Assembly (NCBI GenBank): GCA_029262115.1
Contig: JAJCZZ010000027.1
Coordinates: forward strand, 34,572 to 98,571
DNA length: 64,000 bases
Direction: 5' to 3'
From: Gemmatimonadota bacterium
GTDB lineage: Bacteria > Gemmatimonadota > Gemmatimonadetes > Longimicrobiales > Gaopeijiaceae
Shown here: positions 1 to 8,033 of the stretch, in pieces
Layout of the letters: every line of letters begins with the position of its first letter
How positions within the stretch are numbered: the stretch's first letter is position 1
The notes under the pieces: generated by a model
What the model was told of the DNA's origin: nothing
The model's input: only the letters and a program-made list of their open reading frames with translations
Database searches by the model: none
Program-made: the position numbers and the translations under genes

Positions 1-312
1 ATCCTGCACCCGCCCCGTAACCAGGAAATTCCCGGCGGAACCGTACTGATGTGCCACCCTCCCGGCGGCCGACTGGGCGCCGGACAACGCGATGGAGTCC
101 ACCGAGCCGTCCGCGAAGTCCAGAATCAGCCCGATCAACTGCCGCCCGACGACGTCGAACTCGACCACGACGCTGTCCTGCACCCGGACCGGTGACGACG
201 CCGTCAGCGTAAGCTCCAGAGGCCCACCGAGAGTCACGCTCGACTCGGAGCAGGACGCGGCAACGACCGCCACCACGAGCGCACCCGTGACAGAACCCAG
301 AGCCCTTTTCAT
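1..312 (-). CDS. Lipoprotein with PKD-like domain (partial, runs off the window start)
   Basis: The reading frame is open from an ATG at 312 to the first base, giving 104 visible residues; the C-terminus lies outside the window. The N-terminus is a signal peptide ending in AAS-Cys at residue 21, so it is probably a lipoprotein. Residues about 30-104 read as a PKD/Ig-like beta-sandwich, with DFADG near residue 65 and an HQYGSAGNFLVTGRVQD ending that is typical of PKD repeats. The start codon overlaps the stop of the upstream lipoprotein gene in an ATGA arrangement, so the two are probably translationally coupled. Substrate and partner are unknown. Confidence 0.75.
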   Translation of the reverse strand, partial: MKRALGSVTGALVVAVVAASCSESSVTLGGPLELTLTASSPVRVQDSVVVEFDVVGRQLIGLILDFADGSVDSIALSGAQSAAGRVAHQYGSAGNFLVTGRVQD

Positions 313-809
313 CGGCGGATGAGCCCGAAAATGCCGGCCAGGATCGCTTCGACGGGTCCGGGCCCCCCGAAGTCCGGCTCGCCACCACTCCTTCCGTTCA
401 ACTGCTGGAGCACGAACGCGCCCGCGGCGATCGCGACGACACCGGCCGCCATACCGGTCCTGCGACGATCCAGGGTCTTCAGCTCGAGCTCGAGAAAGGC
501 CGCATCCGGGATCTCGACTCGCTGGTTGAGGGCGCCGGGCGTCCGGGCGCCCCCCTCCACATGAATCGGGATCTCCATGAGGAGCGCGGAGCCACGGTCC
601 TCCACAACGGTCCCCTCGAAGATCCGTGCGTCGCGTTGGATGACCGCGTCGAGCGAATCCGCCCACGCACCCGCCACCCGCGCCCGCACCGTCTGACCGA
701 CGGTCAGATCCGTGGCCGATGTCGGCTGGAAGGTGTAGCAACCCGCTGTCCCGAGAAGACACATCGAGACGAGCGTGAATTGCCGCGTATGTAGACGGCG
801 ACTTTTCAT
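309..809 (-). CDS. Small lipoprotein, paralog of the gene at 19859-20332
   Basis: A 166-residue protein with a basic N-terminus, a hydrophobic segment and a lipobox-like GTAGC with Cys24. The body is beta-rich with a conserved-looking order: a GQTVRARV segment, a FEGTVV segment, then a C-terminal segment with DRRRTGMAAG followed by a glycine/alanine-rich hydrophobic stretch. The protein at 19859-20332 has the same order (CHSY, GQSVRVEI, IEGAVV, PGRTALGAAL), so I treat the two as one small family of unknown function. No convincing Shine-Dalgarno is visible. The stop overlaps the ATG of the PKD lipoprotein downstream. Confidence 0.7.
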   Translation of the reverse strand: MKSRRLHTRQFTLVSMCLLGTAGCYTFQPTSATDLTVGQTVRARVAGAWADSLDAVIQRDARIFEGTVVEDRGSALLMEIPIHVEGGARTPGALNQRVEIPDAAFLELELKTLDRRRTGMAAGVVAIAAGAFVLQQLNGRSGGEPDFGGPGPVEAILAGIFGLIRR

Positions 810-965
810 ATACTAACGCGACGGAGGAAAGCGGCGCGGCGACTCTGATAAAGACGCACGGGAGGATGGAGAAGTTGCAGGGCTCGAGCGATTCGCGCCA
901 ATGGGTCGCTGGAATCCCACGCGAAAAACCTCGTATTCTCCCTGGACCCCAACTCGGCCAACGTG

Positions 966-2684
966 ATGAATCGACCAATCCCGATCGAACGCTGCCCGGC
1001 GCGCCGGGTGCCGGGAAGAACCGGGGTGACGTTCGGTCTGGTCCTCGTCTTGTCGACCATCGGCGCACGCGTCTGGGAGCCGACGACCTACGCCGACGAC
1101 GTCGCGCCCATCCTCCGCGCAAAGTGCGTCGGTTGCCACCGGCCGGCAGGGGCAGCCCCCTTCAGCCTGGTCGAGTTCCAGGACGCCGCACGGCGATCCG
1201 CACGGATCGCCCTGGCCGCCCGCGAGGGACGGATGCCACCGTGGCTGCCGGCATCGGACGGCCCCTCCTTCGTCGGTGCTCGCGGACTGACGGAGAGGGA
1301 GATTCGGATCCTGGAGCTCTGGAAAGAGGGCGGGGCACCCCCTGGCGACCTCGAGTCGCTCGCCCCCGTCGACCTGCCGACCGATAGCTGGGACCTCGGC
1401 GAGCCCGATCTGATCGTACCGCTCCCCCCCTTCACACTCCCGGGCGGAGCGAGCGACGTCTATCGGAATCTTGTGGTTCCGGTCCCGGTCGAGGGTCAGA
1501 GATGGGTGGCCAGCGCCCAACTGCGGCCAGGGTCGCGCCTCGTCCACCACGCCCGGATCATGGTCGACGACACCCGGTCGTCGGCCGTTCTCGCAGCCGA
1601 GGACGAGAGCGGCCCCGGCTTCGACGGGATGTCCCTGGAGAGCGACGCCCGAAACCCCGATGGCCACTTCGTCGGGTGGACGCCAGGGCGTCGGGTCCTC
1701 CCGCCCCTCGAGGGGATGGCGTGGAGCGTAGACTCCGGGACCGACCTGGTCGCTCAACTCCACCTCAGGCCGACCCCCACCGATCAGCTCATCGAGGCCG
1801 AGGTCGGCTTGTGGTTCGCGGACGCCCCACCCACCCGCCACCCCGTCGTCCTCGTGTTGACGTCCTACGACATCGACATCCCCCCGGGCGAATCCGAGTA
1901 CGCGGTCACGACCGCGTATACCCTGCCCGTGCCGGTGGAGCTACTGAGCGTCTATCCGCACGCCCACTACCTTGGAAAGTCACTTCGAGCGATCGCGGTT
2001 CTGCCCGGGGGCAGGGAAGTGGAGTTGATCGACATCCCGAAGTGGGACTTCGACTGGCAGGACGACTACCGGTACGAGGACCCGATCCGGCTTCCCGCGG
2101 GTGCCACCGTCGTCATGCAGTACACGTACGACAACTCGGCGGACAATCCGAACAACCCGTCCGACCCGCCCCTGCGGGTGAGGTACGGATCGCGGGCGGT
2201 CGACGAGATGGCCGATCTGATCCTGCAGGTGCTTCCCCGGAACGGGACGGATCGGACCCGACTCGTCGAGCACCAGGCACTCGTCCACCGCTCCCAGGAC
2301 CTCCAGTGGATCGCGTCCGCGTCCCTTTCCGAGGGGCGCGCCATGCTCCAGGAGGGTCGGCCCGGTGAGGCGGTTGAGCTCTTTCAGGACGCTCTGCAGG
2401 CCAGGCCCGACGATATCGAGGCCCTGCTGCTCCTGAGCCAAGCGTTCGGCGAGTCCGGTGATCCCAACGCTGCGCTCCTGATCGCCCAACGGGCCCTGAA
2501 CGTGGCGCCCGCTCCCGATCCGCGCGTCGTGTCGGCGCTCGCGCAGGCGTGGTTCGGCAAAGGGGAAACCGACCGCGCCGTGGCATTCGGGCGGGAGGCG
2601 CTTCGGCTCGCAGAGGACACCGGCGACGCGGTGCTGGTCGCCTTGTTGGACGAGCGGTTGCGGAGCTACCTCGGCGGCCGATAA
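966..2684 (+). CDS. Heme c / copper type II monooxygenase-like / TPR protein
   Basis: A 572-residue exported protein in three parts. After a signal-anchor, a cytochrome c-type site CVGCH lies at residues 54-58. A central region resembles the two copper-binding beta domains of ascorbate-dependent monooxygenases (PHM/DBH family): an HH pair at 194-195, LHLRP at 265-269, HAH at 332-334 and a later VVMQYTYDNS containing a candidate Met ligand. The last 130 residues are tetratricopeptide repeats. An ATG is preferred over the GTG three bases upstream; there is no clear ribosome site. The likely role is periplasmic copper- and heme-dependent oxidation, with TPRs for protein contact. The substrate is unknown. 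It is convergent with the zinc protease gene. Confidence 0.8.
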   Translation: MNRPIPIERCPARRVPGRTGVTFGLVLVLSTIGARVWEPTTYADDVAPILRAKCVGCHRPAGAAPFSLVEFQDAARRSARIALAAREGRMPPWLPASDGPSFVGARGLTEREIRILELWKEGGAPPGDLESLAPVDLPTDSWDLGEPDLIVPLPPFTLPGGASDVYRNLVVPVPVEGQRWVASAQLRPGSRLVHHARIMVDDTRSSAVLAAEDESGPGFDGMSLESDARNPDGHFVGWTPGRRVLPPLEGMAWSVDSGTDLVAQLHLRPTPTDQLIEAEVGLWFADAPPTRHPVVLVLTSYDIDIPPGESEYAVTTAYTLPVPVELLSVYPHAHYLGKSLRAIAVLPGGREVELIDIPKWDFDWQDDYRYEDPIRLPAGATVVMQYTYDNSADNPNNPSDPPLRVRYGSRAVDEMADLILQVLPRNGTDRTRLVEHQALVHRSQDLQWIASASLSEGRAMLQEGRPGEAVELFQDALQARPDDIEALLLLSQAFGESGDPNAALLIAQRALNVAPAPDPRVVSALAQAWFGKGETDRAVAFGREALRLAEDTGDAVLVALLDERLRSYLGGR

Positions 2685-2725
2685 CCGACCCGGCCGTCCT
2701 CACGACCGAGTCGGCTGCCCGCACC

Positions 2726-5302
2726 TCAGTCACGGCGGCTCCCACCGATCGGGTCACCGGCCGGCAACTGAAGCGCCGGGGCCAGCATCGCGTTCTCCGG
2801 CCGCTCCTGCCACCGCCGGATGTCCTCGGCGACCAACCGCTGGTGATCGGACGCTCCGCCCATCCCTTCGAGTCGACCCGCCAGGTCGTCGAGTCGGGCC
2901 GCCAGCACCGCCCGCACCTCCGCGGGATTCCCGGCGGAGCCACCCTGGCGCATCATCTCGTCGACCACGGCCCGCTGGATGACGTTGAGAACCCTGCCTC
3001 GATACTCGCCCGCCGGCGCGGACGCGTTCCAGGTCGCGGCCATGACCCGGTCGGTGACCTCCGCCAGATCGGGGTAGTCTCCCATGGCGCCGTAGTTCAC
3101 GAGACGCGCCATACGCGCGGGATGGAAGATCTCGCCCACACTGAACGCCGCGGACGCCTCCACCGCCCCCAACGGGTCGAAGAGGAGCTGGGTGTTGCCC
3201 GGGAACGCCTCGCCCTGGTTGTACCGGTACGCGGCCGGCGGCAGAAGGTCGAGCACCCGCTCCGGAATGGTCAGGAAGTCCACCGTCAGGGTGGACAGCA
3301 CGGTCTCGAGCGCGTCCCGCTGCTCCTCACCCGGAATGATCGTGATTGGCGTCTGGCCATCGCCTTTGACCGCGTTGCGATAGTCGGCACCTCCGAGGGA
3401 CTGCACGGCCGACCGGAGTTGGAACCGGTGGTGCATGTACAGCGGAAGGAAGACGTACTCGAGCACCGAAATCGGCTCGCCCGTCCGGATCATGTCCGTG
3501 CCGAAGCGCTGCAGTCCGATGTTGCGGACACGGATCTCGTGCTTGAGGTGGTCCACGAGGTTCGAGCCGTTGTCCCACACGGAGGCGTACTGGTGGCCGG
3601 CACCGATGAAGTTGTTGTTGTTGTGGCCCATGTAGATGAGGCCGCGGTCGACGCCGTCCTGCGCAATCCGCTCGAGCGCGGCCGGAACGTCCGTGCCAGC
3701 AGGAAAGTCGCGGTACAGCCAGTTGACCGACAGTTCGTCGTACTCACCGATGCGCTGGACGTAGGCGTTCGACAGGTCCAGGTCGCCGTTGCCGTCGATC
3801 TCGACCAGAGGCGCCGGGTAGTCCATGACGCTCTCCCGGTCGTACGCGCTGGCCATGTAGTTGTGCGGGAAGCCGAGCGTGTGGCCGACTTCGTGGGCGG
3901 AGAGCTGCCGGACCCGGTCCAGCGCCATCTCGACCGCATCGGACCCCTCAGCCACCTGGGCCAGGTATTCGAAGACCGGGGCGCCGGCGAGGTCACAGTC
4001 GCCATCGCCTTGCCACCGATCGCACGACGGGATCTCGAAATAGCCCCCGCCGTCGTCCGAGGCGATCCCTCCGGGGAAGGGAGCGACCATGCCGGAACCC
4101 ATGAGGTAGTCCTGGCGCAGCCGGAGACTGCCGAGGTTCACCACGCCGCGGACGATCTCACCCGTGCGTGGATCAATGATCGAGTTGCCGTAGCTGTACC
4201 CGCGCGTGCTCCGGTGCGTCCAGTGGATGATGTTGTAGCGAATGTCCTGCGGGTCCACCCCGGGAGGAAGGACCTCGACTAGGAACCCATCGATGTATCC
4301 GGCGGCCTCGAAGGCGTCGTTCCACCAACTCGCCCCCTCGATCAGCGCGCTGAGAATCGGCTCGGGTGTACCCGGGTCGACGTAGTAGACGATCGGCTCG
4401 ACCGGCTCGGACATGGCCGCACCCCGGTTCCGTGCCTCGATGCGGTGGCGGGCCGAAAGGCGCACCCGGAGGTCTTCGTCGATGGGCGTCGCGTAGTCCT
4501 GAATCGTGGGGCCGTTCACGCCCACGCGGGGATCCGCAAGGCGAGTCTCGAAGCCCGGCTCCGGCATCTTGATGAAGGAGTGGTGCTGACGAAGGCTCAC
4601 CGCATCCGCGCTCGCTGCCACACCCCGTACGAGGGATCCGGGTTGATCGCTGGTGAAGGTCAAAAGGGCCTCCACCTCGGTGTTCTCCGGAAACGACTGC
4701 GTGGCGGGGAGGTGGATCGCGCTCCGGCTCTTTTCGAGCTGGAAGCGACCCTGATTGCGCTGGGCGAGTGTCTCGATGACCCCGCGCGCGTCACGGAGGA
4801 AGAACGGCGTGGCGTCGACCAGTACGCTGCCGCCCGACTCGGCGGCGATGTCGAAGCCCCACTGTACCGAGGGGGCAAACGCGTCACGAACGGCCTGCAC
4901 CTCGGTCGGGTTGTCGCTCTGCGCCCGGAACTGGTAGTTCGGCTCCATGAGGAGGACACGTGGTCCCACCCGACGCGCTTCCAGAACGTGCGTGCCCCGA
5001 AGCTGACCGCGGTCGATGCCGACCGGGTTGGAGCCGAGCCCGGAACCCATCGAGATCTGGTAGAGGAACTCCGTGTCGAGTTGATCGATCTCCCAGAACA
5101 GCGACCCCGTCGACGCGTCCCAGTAGAGATCGAAAAAGCCTCGGATCGCCTGCATCCCGGCCGTCTTCTCCGCGATGCTGGGAATGGAGGGTGTTTGGGC
5201 AGCGGCGGGCGCGGGACCGTCACCGGCCGTGAGGGCCAGCACCGCCGCCACGGCAGTGGCTCCAAAGCGCATCAGGCTCCACAACAAGCTCACTCGGGAC
5301 AT
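2726..5302 (-). CDS. Secreted zinc-dependent metalloprotease (DUF5117/DUF4953 type)
   Basis: An 858-residue protein with an N-terminal signal peptide ending near AAAQ. The zinc site HEVGHTLGFPH lies around residue 470 and fits the metzincin pattern HExxHxxGxxH; the order and length match the large uncharacterised proteases with DUF5117, DUF5118 and DUF4953 domains found in Bacteroidota, Acidobacteriota and Gemmatimonadota. The start is set at 5302, where AGGAGA sits just upstream; the frame stays open a further 67 codons but that part is arginine- and proline-rich and looks non-coding. The likely job is degradation of extracytoplasmic proteins or peptides. It lies 136 bp downstream of a permease gene on the same strand. 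Confidence 0.9.
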   Translation of the reverse strand: MSRVSLLWSLMRFGATAVAAVLALTAGDGPAPAAAQTPSIPSIAEKTAGMQAIRGFFDLYWDASTGSLFWEIDQLDTEFLYQISMGSGLGSNPVGIDRGQLRGTHVLEARRVGPRVLLMEPNYQFRAQSDNPTEVQAVRDAFAPSVQWGFDIAAESGGSVLVDATPFFLRDARGVIETLAQRNQGRFQLEKSRSAIHLPATQSFPENTEVEALLTFTSDQPGSLVRGVAASADAVSLRQHHSFIKMPEPGFETRLADPRVGVNGPTIQDYATPIDEDLRVRLSARHRIEARNRGAAMSEPVEPIVYYVDPGTPEPILSALIEGASWWNDAFEAAGYIDGFLVEVLPPGVDPQDIRYNIIHWTHRSTRGYSYGNSIIDPRTGEIVRGVVNLGSLRLRQDYLMGSGMVAPFPGGIASDDGGGYFEIPSCDRWQGDGDCDLAGAPVFEYLAQVAEGSDAVEMALDRVRQLSAHEVGHTLGFPHNYMASAYDRESVMDYPAPLVEIDGNGDLDLSNAYVQRIGEYDELSVNWLYRDFPAGTDVPAALERIAQDGVDRGLIYMGHNNNNFIGAGHQYASVWDNGSNLVDHLKHEIRVRNIGLQRFGTDMIRTGEPISVLEYVFLPLYMHHRFQLRSAVQSLGGADYRNAVKGDGQTPITIIPGEEQRDALETVLSTLTVDFLTIPERVLDLLPPAAYRYNQGEAFPGNTQLLFDPLGAVEASAAFSVGEIFHPARMARLVNYGAMGDYPDLAEVTDRVMAATWNASAPAGEYRGRVLNVIQRAVVDEMMRQGGSAGNPAEVRAVLAARLDDLAGRLEGMGGASDHQRLVAEDIRRWQERPENAMLAPALQLPAGDPIGGSRRD

Positions 5303-5438
5303 CGACGTTCTCCTTCGCGTGGTACCGACCGAGCCGCCCCCTTCCTGAGACGACCCGAAGCTGGCCGAATCGGCCGGCGGACAAAGTATCCACCGGCCGT
5401 TCGTTCGACCATTGCCGTGCGAAGGCCGCGGCCTCGTC

Positions 5439-7853
5439 TCAGTCGCGCAGGGCCGAGGCCGGCGACACACCGGTGGCCCGACGGGCGGGCAACCATGTGG
5501 CAAGGACCGCGGCAGCCACGAGCGACGAGGCGATGGCGAGCGGATAGCCGAGCCCGAGGTCGGTTTCGAAGAGGTTCAGCGCGTTTCGCACTCCGGTGTA
5601 CATCAGCCACGCCAGCGGGAGTCCCGCCGCCAGGCCGGTCCCCGCGAGGCCAAGCCCCGTACGTGTGACCATGCGCACGACGTTTCCTCGGCCGGCGCCC
5701 AAGGCCATCCGGATGCCAATTTCCCGGCGTTGCTGCGCGACGGCGTGGGCGAGCACCCCATAGATTCCGAGCGCGGCCAGAATGACCGCGATGCTCGCCA
5801 GCACCACCAGGAACAGTTGGATCGCGCGCGGTCCAGCCAGCGACTCCGCCACATGCTCGTCCAGGCTGCGCAGCGCCGCCACCGGCTGATCGGCCTCGAC
5901 GGACCACACGGCCCGGCGAACGTCGGGGGCGAGCGCATTGGGCTCGCCCACCGTGCGGAGGGCAAATGCTACGCTTGCGCGGGGCGCCTGGCCGTTGGGC
6001 ACGTAGAGTGCCTCGCCGCCGTTCCCAGCAAGTGCAATGCGGTCCTGCAGGATGTCCGAGACGACGCCCACGATCACCCGGGTGTCGTCCCGAAGGTGAA
6101 GCGTCCGGCCGATGGCGACCTCGCCCGGAAACTCGCGCTCGGCAAGGGCTCGGCTCACCACCACGACGGGCTGACTGGCCAGGTCGTCGGATGGGTCGAA
6201 AAGCCTCCCGGCCAGCAGAGGGATCTCCATGGCGGAGAAATAGCCCGGGTTGACGACCTGGAGCGAAGCCCGCGCTTGTTCTTCCGGGGCGAGTTCGGGT
6301 CGACCGTCCACCGTGTACCGGGTGCCGGGACTGAATTGGCCACGCGGGAGCGAGCTCATGAGCGCGACCCCCTCGACACCAACGACGTCCGCAAGAACGG
6401 CCTCCAGGTCACGCTGGTAGGCCGCGAGGGCCTCGGGTTCGTCATACCGACCGTCGAGGGCATTGATCTCGAAGGTCAGCAGGTGGTCCGCGCGGAAGCC
6501 AGGATCGTCTCCCGTAAGACGTTCGAACGCCTGGATCATGAAGCCCGCACCGGTCAACAGCGCCAGGGCCGCGGCGAATTCGCCAATCACGAAGATGTTC
6601 CGGAGACGCTTTCGACTACGCCCCACGGTACCTCCCCGGCTTCCCTCCCCCAACGACTCCCGCAGGTCGCCTCGGGCCGCGTGCGCCGCCGGCGCCAGAC
6701 CGAAAAGGAGTCCGGCCGCGAGGGCCACTCCTACCGACACGGCAACCACGGGAAGGCTGAGGACCGGAACCATGCTCCGGGGCATCTGGGGTGGCATGAC
6801 CCCCTGGAGCCACGCGACGACGTAGTAGGCGAGCCCAACGCCCACCACGCCAGCGATCAGCCCGAGCGTCACGCTTTCCGTCAGAAGCTGCCGTAGGATA
6901 CGCACCCGGCCGGCGCCCAGCGCGGTCCGCACTGCCATCTCCTTCTGTCGCCCCTCGGCGCGTCCCAGGAGGAGGTTGGCCACGTTCGCACAAGCGATCA
7001 GGAGTCCGAAAAGGGTGACGAAGGTGAGGATCTTGACCAACTGCCGATCCGTGGTTCCCGGAAAGAACTCGGAGATGGACATCAAGCGGAGATCCCGACC
7101 GCGCTTGGCGTCGGGATACTCCGCCTGGAGCCGGGAGGACACGCCCGCGAGTTCCTGCTGGGCCACCTCGACGCTGGCCCCCGGCCCGAGACGCGCGAAG
7201 GCAAGGTACTGGTTCGCTCCACGCTGCTCCTCCTGATCCGAGAAGTCCGACGGACGAATCGCTTGGACGTCCGCGGGAACCATGTCGAAGGCTTCGGGCA
7301 TCACTCCGATGACCGTGAAGGGCTGCCCGTCGAGCATAAGCGTCTGCCCCAGTGCGTCCCTTCGCCCGAAAAAGGCCCGCTGCCAAAAGGCATGGTGGAG
7401 TACCAGCACGTTCCCCCGCCCCTCGGCGCCCTCCTCCGGCAAGAAGCCCCGGCCGAACTCCGGGCGGGCTTCGAGCACGTCGAAAAGGCTCGGCGTGGCC
7501 ACCGCCACGGTCACCCGCTCGGGCACATCCCGCCCCGAGAGGTTCGCGGTCTCGGTCGTGTATGCCGTCGCCGACTCGAAGGACGTCGACGCCGCCGCGT
7601 AGTCGCGGAAGTTGGGAATCGAGACACCTGCGGCGAGGTCCATGTTCTCGCCGGGTCGTGCTTCCCGAAGGACGACGAGCTCGTCCTGATCCGGGTACGG
7701 CATGGGTGAGAACAGGAAGCCGTCCAGGATGGCGAACATCGAGGCGTTCGACGCAATGCCGAGGGCCAACGACAGCGCGGCAACGGTCGATACGACAGGA
7801 GTCCGCGCCAGCATGCGGAGACCGTACTTGAGATCGAGCAGGAGCGTGGACAT
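5439..7853 (-). CDS. ADOP-type ABC transporter permease (MacB/FtsX family)
   Basis: An 804-residue permease with the duplicated MacB-periplasmic/FtsX architecture called ADOP in Acidobacteriota-like genomes. The N-terminus has the usual DLKYGLRMLARTP lead followed by a transmembrane helix (residues about 20-45). A large periplasmic domain follows, then FtsX helices near residues 270-390, a second periplasmic domain, and a last FtsX block ending in ARRATGVSPASALRD. No ATPase gene is adjacent, as is usual for these orphan permeases. It is divergent from another ADOP gene at 8034 across 180 bp, which probably holds both promoters. The transported substrate cannot be inferred. Confidence 0.92.
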   Translation of the reverse strand: MSTLLLDLKYGLRMLARTPVVSTVAALSLALGIASNASMFAILDGFLFSPMPYPDQDELVVLREARPGENMDLAAGVSIPNFRDYAAASTSFESATAYTTETANLSGRDVPERVTVAVATPSLFDVLEARPEFGRGFLPEEGAEGRGNVLVLHHAFWQRAFFGRRDALGQTLMLDGQPFTVIGVMPEAFDMVPADVQAIRPSDFSDQEEQRGANQYLAFARLGPGASVEVAQQELAGVSSRLQAEYPDAKRGRDLRLMSISEFFPGTTDRQLVKILTFVTLFGLLIACANVANLLLGRAEGRQKEMAVRTALGAGRVRILRQLLTESVTLGLIAGVVGVGLAYYVVAWLQGVMPPQMPRSMVPVLSLPVVAVSVGVALAAGLLFGLAPAAHAARGDLRESLGEGSRGGTVGRSRKRLRNIFVIGEFAAALALLTGAGFMIQAFERLTGDDPGFRADHLLTFEINALDGRYDEPEALAAYQRDLEAVLADVVGVEGVALMSSLPRGQFSPGTRYTVDGRPELAPEEQARASLQVVNPGYFSAMEIPLLAGRLFDPSDDLASQPVVVVSRALAEREFPGEVAIGRTLHLRDDTRVIVGVVSDILQDRIALAGNGGEALYVPNGQAPRASVAFALRTVGEPNALAPDVRRAVWSVEADQPVAALRSLDEHVAESLAGPRAIQLFLVVLASIAVILAALGIYGVLAHAVAQQRREIGIRMALGAGRGNVVRMVTRTGLGLAGTGLAAGLPLAWLMYTGVRNALNLFETDLGLGYPLAIASSLVAAAVLATWLPARRATGVSPASALRD

Positions 7854-8033
7854 AAGGTGCCGGGGGTTTGGGTCGTATGGGCGCCACTACGTCCCGCCAC
7901 CCCCAATGGATTCGTGTGCCCCTCGCGATCGTATGCGGCCCACATGTCCGGAAACCGTCGGCTCATACTCCCCGTAAGGCTTGCGTCAGCGTACGATTTC
8001 TCAATCGACCCTCCGCGAGTCCACAAGGCGCCA

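Noticed and set aside
5303..5503. N-terminal extension of the zinc protease to 5503
   Set aside because: The added 67 residues are Pro/Arg-rich, and the start at 5302 has both a ribosome site and a signal peptide.
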